This document shows, in pieces, positions 27,481 to 37,005 of a stretch of DNA of 64,000 nucleotides. A program made the position numbers and the translations under genes. The notes below the pieces were generated by a model that saw nothing but the letters and a program-made list of their open reading frames with translations, had not been told where the DNA came from and made no database searches. Location: assembly GCF_008151785.1 (NCBI RefSeq), contig NZ_CP036523.1, forward strand, positions 1,972,019 to 2,036,018. The letters run 5' to 3'. Positions within the stretch are counted from its first letter, which is position 1, and every line of letters begins with the position of its first letter. The DNA is from Peptacetobacter hiranonis (GTDB lineage Bacteria > Bacillota > Clostridia > Peptostreptococcales > Peptostreptococcaceae).

Positions 27481-27921
27481 TTATTTCCCAGTAGCTATAC
27501 ATTTTAAAGAATCAGTAACTTTTCCTATTGGACTTTTTTCTGGTTTTATTTCTTCTCCGTTTATTATCCGTCTATAATTACTTGAAGCATTTTCTATAGC
27601 TTTTTTTACTGGTTTAGGTAAATTTAATTCCTTTTGTATATTTCCTATATTCTCATCATTTAGCATATTAAACTTTTTAAATCTAGCTAATATACTAACT
27701 CCTGACATACATACTCCTTCAATTATTTTTTCTTCTTCATCTATAGCAAACATAGCTATAGATCCTGCAAAAATAGCTCCTTTATATTTTCCGATTGCAA
27801 CTCTTCCTATTTTTCTCAATCTTTTATAATTTTTATTAAAATCTTTTATCTGAATAGATGCAAATATAAATTGTAGTACAAATGCTACACCTAAACTTAT
27901 AAGTAAAAACCAAAAGTTCAT
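27481..27921 (-). CDS. gutM: glucitol operon activator protein GutM
   Basis: 146 residues. One amino-terminal membrane helix (WFLLISLGVAFVLQFIFA) is followed by GRVAIGKYKGAIFAGSIAMFAIDEEEKIIEG, characteristic of the GutM/SrlM family. In enterobacteria GutM promotes expression of the sorbitol genes; how it works is not clear. It lies between the regulator and srlA. Confidence 0.88.
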   Translation of the reverse strand: MNFWFLLISLGVAFVLQFIFASIQIKDFNKNYKRLRKIGRVAIGKYKGAIFAGSIAMFAIDEEEKIIEGVCMSGVSILARFKKFNMLNDENIGNIQKELNLPKPVKKAIENASSNYRRIINGEEIKPEKSPIGKVTDSLKCIATGK

Positions 27922-27968
27922 AATTACCTCCCCTTTTTTAAAACTACTGTTCTTTTTTCTCTAATCTT

Positions 27969-29894
27969 TTAACCAAACAAATCGCTTGATTTTACGAAAT
28001 ACATTAATAAATCTTTATAATTCTCTATTTTTGAAATTTCTTCCACTAATTCTTTATCTGATGCTATTTTTATTATTTCATCGTATATCTTTACTAATAC
28101 TGTGTCGTCACCATCGTCTTCCGGTAATCCTAAAAGGAAAACTAATTTTATATCCTTTTCTTTTTTATCAGACATATTTTCAGGTACAACTCCAAGTGCT
28201 AATTCTATATTTTTACTAGCATAGTTTATCGTATGTGGAAATGCTACAGTATCTTCAAATATCATAGATGATTTTTCTTCTCTTTTTCTTATTCTCTCTT
28301 TGAATCCAGCATCAAGATGTCCTTCATTTTCTAAAATATCTATCATCATATTAACGTTTTCCGAATAGCTATAGTTCTTATCCAAAACGAAAAATCTATT
28401 TTCATCAAGTATTCCCAACATAATAGAGTCCATTCCTTTTATAAATGATATCTCCTTATTATCGCTATACTTCAATAAATCTATCTTTCTTTTTAATTCT
28501 GACCTATCAAGTACATCTTTTATGTATATTATTTCTGACTTTGTATCAATATCTAGTTTCACTGTAGATACAACTAAATCGTATTTATCTAAGATTTCAG
28601 AATCAATATTACTGTCCGAGTAAAGATCCATCACCGTTTCATTTTTTATAATCTTCTTTAGATTACTCTCAACGACCCTTGCTGATATTCTTCCTGTTCC
28701 ACATATTATAGCTATGTTATATATTTTATTTTTTTCTAAATTACTTTTATCTATAAGTATTCCGAAATATACAGACATTAAAGCTATTTCTTCATTAGAA
28801 ATCTCTATATTTTCTTCATTTTGTATAACACTAGCTGCAACTTCTGCCACTGTATATGCAACAGAGTTAGAACTTTTTATTTCCTCACAATCAATACCTC
28901 TTATTTTAAATCCGTATTTCATTCTATTAATCATAAATTGAATATGGTACATAAACTCATGCATAATCTGTTCGGATTGAATATTTATATTCATTTCCTG
29001 TTTTATTTTATCTTTTATCTTTAAAATTAAATCCTCTGTAGTTTTCTTAACTTGCAGCTTTTCAATAGTTTTAATATTTGTTGGAGTTCTCATTCCAGCT
29101 ATTGGAATCGATATAAATAATATTTCTTCCTCAGGTAAATCTGTCATAAGAACTTTTGATATATTATTTGCTATCTCTCTTGCAAAGATATATGCAATAC
29201 TTTCTTTTAATTCCTCATATTTTTTATCTAATTTAGATAATGGATTTCCATTTAAAAATCTATCTATCATTACAGTAAAAAACTTTATAAAATACTCAAC
29301 AGCAACTGAATCTAATTCATACTCTAAAGCTATCTGTTTTATAGCATCTATCAAATCTGAATCTAATGGATAATCTTTATATATACCATCGTACATATTT
29401 TCAAGTATAAAGAACCTAATCTCTAGCTCATCCCCATTTAGACTTATTCCGGTATTTGTCTTTCCTAGAATTTCTATTTCGTATTCTTCAAGAATTTTTC
29501 TTAATCTTTTTAAATCTCCATTTACAGTACTTCTACCTATATTCATATCGTAGGCAAGTTCATCTGTAAGATATGGACAGTCAGTATTCATAAGCTTTTG
29601 CATTATGAATACTATCCTTGAATTAGGTGAATTCATGAAGTCATCATGAGCGTACACCTTATTTTTCACCTGTTCATACCCATCTGTATCGAATATATAG
29701 AATACATACGAATTTCTTTTATTTTCAATAATAGCATGTCCTTCCAAACTATTATTTATTTCCTTTATATCATTCTTTATGGTTTTAGGACTTACATCCA
29801 TTTTTTCTGAAAGATAATCAACTGTGACAGATTGTTTCTGTTCCATAATATTTAATATTCTGGCAAGTCTATTTTCTTCATAAAAACAACTCAT
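27969..29894 (-). CDS. PRD-containing transcriptional activator of the sorbitol operon
   Basis: 641 residues of the MtlR/GutR-like class. Residues 1-60 are a DeoR-type helix-turn-helix (VTVDYLSEKMDVSPKTIKNDIKEI), a second helix-turn-helix lies near 110-140, two PRD regulatory domains span roughly 185-400, an EIIB-like part (YNIAIICGTGRISARVVESNL) follows, and the C terminus is an EIIA-like domain with His554 (VAFPHTINY). Such proteins are switched by PTS-dependent phosphorylation of their histidines and respond to availability of the sugar. Encoded inside the operon after srlD, it most likely activates this operon. Confidence 0.88.
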   Translation of the reverse strand: MSCFYEENRLARILNIMEQKQSVTVDYLSEKMDVSPKTIKNDIKEINNSLEGHAIIENKRNSYVFYIFDTDGYEQVKNKVYAHDDFMNSPNSRIVFIMQKLMNTDCPYLTDELAYDMNIGRSTVNGDLKRLRKILEEYEIEILGKTNTGISLNGDELEIRFFILENMYDGIYKDYPLDSDLIDAIKQIALEYELDSVAVEYFIKFFTVMIDRFLNGNPLSKLDKKYEELKESIAYIFAREIANNISKVLMTDLPEEEILFISIPIAGMRTPTNIKTIEKLQVKKTTEDLILKIKDKIKQEMNINIQSEQIMHEFMYHIQFMINRMKYGFKIRGIDCEEIKSSNSVAYTVAEVAASVIQNEENIEISNEEIALMSVYFGILIDKSNLEKNKIYNIAIICGTGRISARVVESNLKKIIKNETVMDLYSDSNIDSEILDKYDLVVSTVKLDIDTKSEIIYIKDVLDRSELKRKIDLLKYSDNKEISFIKGMDSIMLGILDENRFFVLDKNYSYSENVNMMIDILENEGHLDAGFKERIRKREEKSSMIFEDTVAFPHTINYASKNIELALGVVPENMSDKKEKDIKLVFLLGLPEDDGDDTVLVKIYDEIIKIASDKELVEEISKIENYKDLLMYFVKSSDLFG

Positions 29895-29940
29895 ATTTCC
29901 TCCCTGTCACTTTATTATTTGCTATTTTTATTGATAAATC

Positions 29941-30738
29941 TTAGCCTCTTGATTTACCACCTGATATATTAATTGTGGTACCAGATATATATGATGATCT
30001 TTCTGATACTAAGTATGTTACTAAGTTTCCTATATCATCTAATTTTCCTGGTCTTCCTAGAGGTATTACTTTTGCATAGTCAGTACTTAACTGATCTGGT
30101 TTTACACCTCTTGTATACGCTAATGCTTCATTATATGCTGGAGAAGTTAATCCTGTTGGTTCATTTATTCCAGGAGCTACTCCAACTACTCTTATACCTT
30201 TTGGTCCTAATTCTTTAGCCCAAGATCTTGTAAATCCATTTACAGCACCTTTTGTTGCTGAGTAGCAGCTCTGTCCTGCAGAACCTTCCATACCTGCTTC
30301 AGAAGTTATATTTACTATTGTTCCTTTTCCTTCTTTAATCATGTATCTAACTACTGCCTGTGTACAAAGGAATAAACCTTTCTGATTTACATTTACCATA
30401 AAGTCAAAATCTTTTTCATTTAATTCGTATTCTGGTCTTTCACCTCTAAAATCTACTAAAAGTCTTGGTAAATTTACACCTGCATTATTTACTAGTGCAT
30501 CTATTTTTCCGTATTTTTCAACAACTAATTTAGCCATTTCATCAACACTAGCCTTTTTAGTTATATCGCATTTTACATTGAATACACCATCTAGTTCCTC
30601 TGTTTCAACACTTAAATCAGATACAACCACATTTGCTCCAACTTCTTTTAGCTGTTTACAGATATGTTTACCTATTCCAGATGCTCCTCCTGTTACTATT
30701 ACAACCTTGTTTTCTAAATCTAACCATGAATTGCTCAT
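29941..30738 (-). CDS. srlD: sorbitol-6-phosphate 2-dehydrogenase
   Basis: 265-residue short-chain dehydrogenase. NAD-binding TGGASGIG lies at 16-23, NNAG at 84-87, and the catalytic Ser146, Tyr159 and Lys163 (YSATK) are present. The ending SGTTINISGGKSRG and the context, first gene of a sorbitol PTS operon, assign it as the enzyme oxidising sorbitol-6-phosphate to fructose-6-phosphate. The family alone would not fix the substrate; the operon does. Confidence 0.9.
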   Translation of the reverse strand: MSNSWLDLENKVVIVTGGASGIGKHICKQLKEVGANVVVSDLSVETEELDGVFNVKCDITKKASVDEMAKLVVEKYGKIDALVNNAGVNLPRLLVDFRGERPEYELNEKDFDFMVNVNQKGLFLCTQAVVRYMIKEGKGTIVNITSEAGMEGSAGQSCYSATKGAVNGFTRSWAKELGPKGIRVVGVAPGINEPTGLTSPAYNEALAYTRGVKPDQLSTDYAKVIPLGRPGKLDDIGNLVTYLVSERSSYISGTTINISGGKSRG

Positions 30739-30764
30739 TTATAACTTCCCCTCTCTTATTATTT

Positions 30765-30877
30765 TTATCTTGATTTAAGTATATTGAAATCGGTATCCTT
30801 AATTAATACACTTATTTTCCAGAGAATGGAAATTAATTGCACAATTTTAATTTAATAAATATTATTATCTTGATTTA
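30765..30877. promoter_or_regulatory. sorbitol operon control region
   Basis: Three elements lie upstream of srlD. A 13-base direct repeat TTATCTTGATTTA occurs at 30765-30777 and 30865-30877, exactly 100 bases apart. A palindrome TTTCCA-gagaa-TGGAAA lies between them at 30816-30832, a candidate site for the PRD activator. No consensus promoter was found, as expected for an activator-dependent one. Confidence 0.5.
30785..30798. promoter_or_regulatory. cre-like site (CcpA)
   Basis: TGAAATCGGTATCC matches 12 of 14 positions of the catabolite-responsive element consensus, 47 bases before the srlD start. It suggests repression when better sugars are present. Sequence match only. Confidence 0.45.
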
Positions 30878-31073
30878 CTCTATTTTTCAAATTGCATATT
30901 TTTAGTGTTTCATTTATCATCTATCACAGTTTTATATCCTGTTTTATTTTATACACAATGTAGTTTTATTTTCAAGTGATTTTAAATTTCAAATAGTTTT
31001 CATATAGTATTCATAAATCTGTTTTCTATATAATCAATTTCATAATTCAATACTTATAAATAATAAATTGCAT

Positions 31074-31105
31074 AAAAAAAGATGCCTCTAAAAAGAGACA
31101 TCTTT
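31074..31105 (-). terminator. terminator of ridA
   Basis: AAAGATGCCTCT pairs with AGAGACATCTTT; on the minus strand it is followed by seven T. Confidence 0.88.
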
Positions 31106-31126
31106 GTATATTCTATAATTATCGAA

Positions 31127-31507
31127 TTATAAAACTGCTATTAATTCTATTTCAACTTTAACGTCTTTTGGTAATCTAGCTACTTCTACACAAGATCTAG
31201 CTGGTTTGTTTTCACCGAAGAATTCAGCGTAAACTTCATTTAAGTCATTGAATTCGTTCATGTCTTTTATGAAAACTGTAGTTTTAACAACGTTAGAGAA
31301 GTCTGCACCAGCTTCAGCTAATACATTTTTTATGTTAGTTAAAGATCTAGTTGCCTGTTCTTTTATTCCACCTTCAACAACTGTCATTGTTTCTGGGTCT
31401 AGTGGAACCTGTCCTGATAAGAATAATAAGTTTCCTGCTTTTATAGCCTGAGAATATGGTCCTAAAGCTGCAGGAGCATTGTTAGTATGTATTACTTCGT
31501 GTTTCAT
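31127..31507 (-). CDS. ridA: RidA family reactive intermediate deaminase
   Basis: 126 residues, standard length. The signatures are [24 protein letters not shown] near the amino end and the C-terminal [20 protein letters not shown], with the substrate-binding arginine in [10 protein letters not shown]. RidA hydrolyses 2-aminoacrylate and 2-aminocrotonate, the unstable products of threonine and serine dehydratases. It lies directly after the threonine ammonia-lyase gene, so it probably clears that enzyme's intermediates. GGAGGGG precedes the start. Confidence 0.94.
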   Translation of the reverse strand: MKHEVIHTNNAPAALGPYSQAIKAGNLLFLSGQVPLDPETMTVVEGGIKEQATRSLTNIKNVLAEAGADFSNVVKTTVFIKDMNEFNDLNEVYAEFFGENKPARSCVEVARLPKDVKVEIELIAVL

Positions 31508-31667
31508 TGGAAACCCCTCCTAATATTATATTAATATAAGATATGTGTTTTTATTAACACTATATTTATATTATACTCTTTTATTTATATTGATTCAAAT
31601 ATTATTTACATTTTAATAAATTTATTTTATGTTTTAAACTATTTATAAATATATTTTAAATTTATAA

Positions 31668-32885
31668 TTATATTTCTTTTACGCAGAATCCAGCTTCAAC
31701 TATTGCTGATTTTACTCTCTTAATATGATCAAAGTCTAATGTTTCAAGTATAAATTCAGCAGACTGTTCAGTTAAACTGTCTCCAGATGCTAGGCTTCCC
31801 TGATTTGCTGATAGTATATTAGCTCCTGCTTCACTTATTATGCTAGTAACTTTTGTGAAGTTACCTGGTTTATCGTTCATATTAACTTTTAAGCTAACTC
31901 TTCTACCTTCTTTAGCTAAAGCAACACCTATTATTCTGTATAGTGTGTTAACGTCTACATTACCACCAGATACTACACATACTACATTTTCTCCAGCTTC
32001 TGGTTTATATTTTCCGCTTAATAAAGCTGCTGTTGAAACCGCACCAGCACCTTCTGATACTATTTTCTGACTTTCCATCATAAATAATATAGCCTGTGCT
32101 ATTTCATCTTCTTCTACTACAACAACATCATCAACTAATTCTTTTATTATATCAAATGTTAAATCTCCAGGAGTTTTAACTGCTATACCATCGGCTATTG
32201 TAGGTGCATTGAATGCAGATGTAACTTCTCCATTCTGGAATGATTCCTTCATTGAAGGTATATTAGCTGTCTGAACACCTATAACTTTACAATTAGGGTT
32301 TAATGCTTTTGCAACTACTGCTACACCAGCAACTATTCCCCCACCACCTATTGGGCATAATACTGTGTCTACTTTGTTATCTAACTGTTCAAAGAATTCT
32401 AGTGCTAAAGTACCCTGACCAGCTATTACATACTTATCATTGAATGGATGTAGGAAAGTAGCTCCTGTTTCTTTCTGTACTTCTACTGCTTTAGCATATG
32501 CATCATCGTAAACTGTACCGTTTAATACAACTTCTGCTCCGTATCCTTTAGTTGCACTAACTTTTGCTAATGGTGCAGTAGCTGGCATTGCTATAGTAGC
32601 TTTTATTCCTGTTAATTTTGCTCCAAGTGCAACACCCTGTGCATGGTTTCCTGCAGATGCTGCTATAACTCCTCTTGCTTTTTCTTCTTCAGTAAGATTT
32701 GCTATTTTATTACATGCACCTCTAACTTTGAAAGATCCAGTTTTCTGTAGGTTTTCACATTTATAGTAAACATGAGCACCAGTTTTTTCGCTTAATTTTG
32801 TACTTTCTAAAACGTCAGTCTTTTTAACTATATCTTTTATAGTTTCTCTTGCCTGTTTTACATCTTCTAAAGTAACCTGTAACAT
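31668..32885 (-). CDS. ilvA: threonine ammonia-lyase
   Basis: 405-residue PLP enzyme converting threonine to 2-oxobutyrate and ammonia. The PLP lysine is Lys53 in GSFKVRGA; the phosphate-binding glycine loop is CPIGGGGIVAG. The C-terminal 75 residues form one ACT domain (VNMNDKPGNFTKVTSIISEAGAN), as in the short TdcB/clostridial-type enzyme rather than the biosynthetic enzyme with two such domains. No isoleucine genes are nearby, so a catabolic role is likely. Start ATG 32885 has AGGAG upstream. Confidence 0.9.
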   Translation of the reverse strand: MLQVTLEDVKQARETIKDIVKKTDVLESTKLSEKTGAHVYYKCENLQKTGSFKVRGACNKIANLTEEEKARGVIAASAGNHAQGVALGAKLTGIKATIAMPATAPLAKVSATKGYGAEVVLNGTVYDDAYAKAVEVQKETGATFLHPFNDKYVIAGQGTLALEFFEQLDNKVDTVLCPIGGGGIVAGVAVVAKALNPNCKVIGVQTANIPSMKESFQNGEVTSAFNAPTIADGIAVKTPGDLTFDIIKELVDDVVVVEEDEIAQAILFMMESQKIVSEGAGAVSTAALLSGKYKPEAGENVVCVVSGGNVDVNTLYRIIGVALAKEGRRVSLKVNMNDKPGNFTKVTSIISEAGANILSANQGSLASGDSLTEQSAEFILETLDFDHIKRVKSAIVEAGFCVKEI

Positions 32886-33323
32886 TAAAATCAACTCCTG
32901 TTAAATTATATTTTTGTTATTTCATTTTTTATTCTATAACCTTTTCCTAAAAAATGCAACAAGTTTTGCATTATTTTAATTTTATAGAGAAAACGTATTT
33001 TGACATTAAAAAAATGTCTTTTGGTATATACATTTACTATTTCTTTTTATTTTTTAAGTTTTTTATCCTTTATGTATTTATAAATATCTTTTTTTAGTAT
33101 TTTGACTTTATTTTTTCTCTTTACTTTTTCTAAAAATATATTATAATTAAAGTTGTAAGTATGCTATTTCAGATGAATAAATCAGATATTTTTATAATTA
33201 AAACTAATAATGTATATTCATTTGAATCAATTTTATAATGATGATTATATTTATAGAGTTTATATTTTAAGGTTATATTTTAAGAATTATATTTTAAAGA
33301 TTATAAAAAGGAGATTATGAAAA
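32886..33323. other. divergent intergenic region, very AT-rich
   Basis: No coding frame is supported. It must carry the promoters of ilvA (minus) and the aspartate decarboxylase gene (plus). A small hairpin GACATT/AATGTC lies near 33001-33017. The only other structure seen is a short tandem repeat next to the plus-strand ribosome site, listed separately. Confidence 0.5.
33260..33300 (+). repeat. three tandem 13-14-base repeats in the leader
   Basis: Units TTATATTTTAAGG, TTATATTTTAAGAA and TTATATTTTAAAGA follow each other directly, and TTATAAAAAGGAG, which contains the ribosome site, continues the pattern. The repeats end just upstream of the decarboxylase gene. Confidence 0.7.
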
Positions 33324-34955
33324 ATGATTAACTACACAAAGGAAGAAATCAAAAAAATGTACAACAGGTTGAGCCCGTTTGAATTTAAAAATGAGCTTAT
33401 CGAAATCGCAAAGGATACTTCAAACACTAAAAACATACCTTTATTAGATGCAGGTAGAGGAAATCCTAACTGGACTTGTTCTTCTGCTAGAGAAGCATTC
33501 TTTACGTTCGGACACTTTGCTGTAACAGAAACAAGACTTAATTGGGATTTAGGAAATCTTTCAGGTATGCCACAGAAAGACGGTATAGCAAAAAGATTAT
33601 TCAATTATATAGAAGAAAATAAAGATATGCCTGGTGCTTTCTTATTAAAGAATATAGTAAACTACGGTATAACAGAAATGGGATTCAATCCAGATGAATT
33701 CGTTCATGAGTTAGCAGACGGTATAATAGGAGATAACTATCCACTACCAGATAGAATGTTACCTCATATAGAAAAGATCGTTCACGATTATTTAGTTCAG
33801 GAAATGAAATACAATATAGATGATGAGTACGGAGATATACAGGTATTTGCAGTTGAAGGTGCTACTGCTGCCATGTGTTACATATTCGATTCACTTATGG
33901 CAAACGAGCTTTTAAGAAGAGGAGATAAAATAGCGATGATGACTCCTATATTCACTCCTTACTTAGAAATACCAAATCTTCCAAGATACAACTTCGATAT
34001 AGTAAATATAAACGCTGATGTTGTAGATGAAAGAGGAGTTCATACTTGGCAGTTCTCAAGAAAAGAACTTGAAAAATTAAAAGATAAAAGTATAAAAGCT
34101 CTTTTCGTTGTTAACCCTAACAACCCAGCTTCAATAGGCATGGATGAACATACTTGTGATGAATTAATAGATGTAGTTAAAACATATAACGAAGACTTAA
34201 TGATAATATCAGACGACGTATACGGAACATTTGTAAATGATTTCTCTTCATTAATGTCAAAACTTCCTTATAATACTTTAGGAGTTTATTCTTATTCAAA
34301 ATACTTCGGTGTTACTGGTTGGAGATTAGGAACATTCGCAGTTCACGAAAGAAATGTTTTTGATAAAAAAATAAAAGAATTAAAAGGTGAATCTAAAAAA
34401 TTAGTTGATAAGAGATACAGTGATATGAGTCTTAACCCTTCTGCTCTTACATTTATGGAAAGAGTTGTTGCAGATAGTCGACGGGTTGCTCTAAACCATA
34501 CAGCTGGACTTTCTACTCCTCAGCAGGTTCAGATGGCATTCTTCTCTGCTTTTGCTCTAATAGACAAAGTTGATGCTTATAAAAAATTAAATATGAGTAT
34601 ATGTAGAAGAAGACAGAGACTTCTATTTGAATCTTTAGGAATAGACTATGTAAATCTTGAAAATAGTGCGGCATACTACTTCCAGTTTGATATAGATGAA
34701 TGGGGTAGATTAAATCATGGACAGGATTTTGTAGACTTTATGCACAATAATTTTGATGCATCTGATATATTATACAAACTTGCAAAAGATTACGCTATAG
34801 TTCTTCTTGGTGGTAATGGATTCGCAGCACCAAAATGGTCTATAAGGGTTTCTCTTGCAAACTTAGATGATAGAGCTTATATAACAATAGGTGCATCTAT
34901 TAAAAATATACTAAATGATTATGTTGAGCTATGGAAAAGTAAAAAAACTAATTAA
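33324..34955 (+). CDS. asd: aspartate 4-decarboxylase (bifunctional aspartate transaminase)
   Basis: 543 residues, fold-type I PLP enzyme. NPNNPAS at 264-270 and the PLP lysine Lys326 in SYSKYFGVTGWRLG are visible; the long amino-terminal region (DAGRGNPNWTCSSAREAFF) is specific to the aspartate 4-decarboxylase group, which is about 100 residues larger than common transaminases. It converts aspartate to alanine and CO2; in some bacteria this consumes a proton and, with an aspartate:alanine exchanger, conserves energy. The following asparaginase would supply aspartate. AAGGAG lies about ten bases before ATG. No exchanger gene is in the window. Confidence 0.9.
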   Translation: MINYTKEEIKKMYNRLSPFEFKNELIEIAKDTSNTKNIPLLDAGRGNPNWTCSSAREAFFTFGHFAVTETRLNWDLGNLSGMPQKDGIAKRLFNYIEENKDMPGAFLLKNIVNYGITEMGFNPDEFVHELADGIIGDNYPLPDRMLPHIEKIVHDYLVQEMKYNIDDEYGDIQVFAVEGATAAMCYIFDSLMANELLRRGDKIAMMTPIFTPYLEIPNLPRYNFDIVNINADVVDERGVHTWQFSRKELEKLKDKSIKALFVVNPNNPASIGMDEHTCDELIDVVKTYNEDLMIISDDVYGTFVNDFSSLMSKLPYNTLGVYSYSKYFGVTGWRLGTFAVHERNVFDKKIKELKGESKKLVDKRYSDMSLNPSALTFMERVVADSRRVALNHTAGLSTPQQVQMAFFSAFALIDKVDAYKKLNMSICRRRQRLLFESLGIDYVNLENSAAYYFQFDIDEWGRLNHGQDFVDFMHNNFDASDILYKLAKDYAIVLLGGNGFAAPKWSIRVSLANLDDRAYITIGASIKNILNDYVELWKSKKTN

Positions 34956-35087
34956 ATACTATTTATAAATCAATATTGTGACCTATTTTATGCAAAAATA
35001 AAATAAAAGATGTATTTATTGTATTTTTTTGTTATAATTTCTATTGGAATATTAATTATTTTTTATTAGAAAGGTGTATAGATTATT

Positions 35088-36083
35088 ATGACTACTAAAA
35101 AGAAAGTTGCAATTGTATTTACTGGTGGAACAATATCTATGACAGTAGATGACCAGGTGGGGGCAGCAATACCTACTCTTTCAGGAGAACAAATACTTTC
35201 TATGGTTACTAATATAGACAAAGTTGCCGATATAGAAGTACTTAACTTTGCTGAAATACCAGGACCTCATATGACTCCTTACAGAATGATGGAGCTTAAA
35301 AAATATACTGAAGATCTTTTAGCTAGAGAAGATATAACTGGAGTTATCATAACTCATGGTACTGACTCACTAGAAGAAACAGCATATTTCCTAGATTTAA
35401 CTATAGACAATCCAAAACCTGTTATAGTTACTGGTGCTATGAGAAGTAGTTCAGAACTTGGTTACGATGGTTCAAGTAACCTATCAGCTGCAGTTTGTAC
35501 AGCTGTATCAAAGGATGCTATAGGAAAAGGTGTTTTAGTTGTTTTAAACAATGAAGTTTTATTAGCTTCAGAAGCTACAAAAACTAATACACTAGCTTTA
35601 AATACATTCCAGTCTTTAGTTGGTGGACCTCTTGGTTACATAGACTGCAATGAATTAGTTTTACTTAGAGATATAGTAAATAGAAGAGTTATAAAAACTG
35701 ATAAAATAGAATCTAAAGTTGCTCTATTTAAAGCTTGTGCCGGAGAAAACAGTGACTTCATAAAAGCTGCTGTAGATTTAGGATACAAAGGTATAGTAAT
35801 AGAAGCAATGGGTAGAGGAAATATACCTCCAGAAATGTTACCTGGTGTTGAATATGCTAGAGAAAAGAATTTACCTGTTGTTATAGTTTCAAGATGCCAT
35901 TCAGGTAGAGTATTTGATAGCTACGGATACCATGGTTCAGGTAGAGATCTTAGAAACTTAGGTTGTATATTTGGTGGAGATCTTCCAGGACAGAAAGCTA
36001 GAATAAAATTAATGCTTGCTCTTGGACAGACTGATGATATGGATACTATAACTGACTTCTTTGAAAGAGGTATATACGCTTAA
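35088..36083 (+). CDS. L-asparaginase
   Basis: 331 residues. The first catalytic threonine is in FTGGTIS (Thr15) and the second active-site block is THGTDSLEETAYFLDL; VVTGAMR-type VTGAMRSSSELGYDG follows. It hydrolyses asparagine to aspartate and ammonia. There is no signal peptide, so it is cytosolic. It lies 132 bases after the aspartate decarboxylase on the same strand, ending in a strong terminator, and the two would form an asparagine-to-alanine path. Type I or II cannot be decided by eye. Confidence 0.93.
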   Translation: MTTKKKVAIVFTGGTISMTVDDQVGAAIPTLSGEQILSMVTNIDKVADIEVLNFAEIPGPHMTPYRMMELKKYTEDLLAREDITGVIITHGTDSLEETAYFLDLTIDNPKPVIVTGAMRSSSELGYDGSSNLSAAVCTAVSKDAIGKGVLVVLNNEVLLASEATKTNTLALNTFQSLVGGPLGYIDCNELVLLRDIVNRRVIKTDKIESKVALFKACAGENSDFIKAAVDLGYKGIVIEAMGRGNIPPEMLPGVEYAREKNLPVVIVSRCHSGRVFDSYGYHGSGRDLRNLGCIFGGDLPGQKARIKLMLALGQTDDMDTITDFFERGIYA

Positions 36084-36114
36084 TTTTATATAATTTAATA
36101 AATAAATTTATTTA

Positions 36115-36152
36115 AACTAATTAGTATAAGTATATACTAATTAGTTTTTTTT
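36115..36152 (+). terminator. terminator of the asparaginase gene
   Basis: AAACTAATTAGTATA pairs with TATACTAATTAGTTT around a short loop and is followed by eight T. Confidence 0.9.
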
Positions 36153-36278
36153 ATAAATTTTATATTTATATAAAATTACAATTTTTATTGTATATATCTA
36201 TAAAACTACTTCTATAAATTATAGATATATGATACTATTATTGTATAAATTTTATTTTTTAATACAAAGGAGATAATT

Positions 36279-36917
36279 ATGTCAAAAAAAAATAATATTG
36301 ATAGTGAACTTCTTGAACTTAATAAATTAAAAAGTGTAGCTCCTGATTATTTAGTTGGAAATGAAGTTATTTATTCTGAATATCTTGGATTTTTAAATGG
36401 TACTTATGGTAGTTTATGTGGAATTTTTCCAACAAATACAAGATTGTTATTTGTATCTATTCAGACCAATACTAAGACTAAACTTTTTAGAAAACCAAAA
36501 GTTGTTTCTGAAGAAATAAACGTCGGTTCTGTTTTTTATGATAATATAGAAAACGTTCAAATACAAAATGATTCCGATTCACCATTTTCTGATTTAATTT
36601 TTATATTAAAAGGAAAAACTTCTATGAATAGATTAACATTAAAAAACAACGATGCAAACAAGTTGTATTATGAATTAAACCAAGCCATTATGGGTAATTT
36701 AAACAGTTTTTATACTACAAATACTATATATGATACACCTCAAGAAGATAATAATAGTAATAATAAAGTAAATAGTAATGATAAAAATAAAAAAATAGTA
36801 AAAGACTTAACTAAAAATTTATGCGATAAAACACTTCAAGCTAGTAAATGGGGAGCAAAACAAATAAAAAATAAAGGTAATAAAATAATACAAGATTTAA
36901 AAGACAAAAACGATTAA
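36279..36917 (+). CDS. uncharacterised protein, possible PH-like domain
   Basis: 212 residues. Residues about 20-135 resemble bacterial PH-like domains (LVGNEVIYSEYLGFLNG, then TNTRLLFVS, and ISFYDNIENVQI-type VGSVFYDNIENVQIQN), as in small membrane- or stress-associated proteins. The last 60 residues are rich in Asn and Lys and probably disordered. No signal peptide or membrane span. AAAGGAG precedes ATG. The PH-like call is weak, made from the strand pattern; function unknown. Confidence 0.6.
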   Translation: MSKKNNIDSELLELNKLKSVAPDYLVGNEVIYSEYLGFLNGTYGSLCGIFPTNTRLLFVSIQTNTKTKLFRKPKVVSEEINVGSVFYDNIENVQIQNDSDSPFSDLIFILKGKTSMNRLTLKNNDANKLYYELNQAIMGNLNSFYTTNTIYDTPQEDNNSNNKVNSNDKNKKIVKDLTKNLCDKTLQASKWGAKQIKNKGNKIIQDLKDKND

Positions 36918-36955
36918 TTTTTTAACTTCATTTTAAAACCTAATTTTAACAAATA

Positions 36956-37005
36956 AAAAGTTCTGTCATACAAAGTTTCAATAACTTTTATGACAGAACT
37001 TTTTT
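36956..37005. terminator. bidirectional terminator
   Basis: AAAAGTTCTGTCATA pairs with TATGACAGAACTTTT, flanked by A-run and T-run, between two convergent genes; it serves both. Confidence 0.88.

Noticed and set aside
33260-33300. Short repeats considered as a CRISPR fragment.
   Set aside because: Units are 13-14 bases and directly adjacent with no spacers; no cas genes are near.
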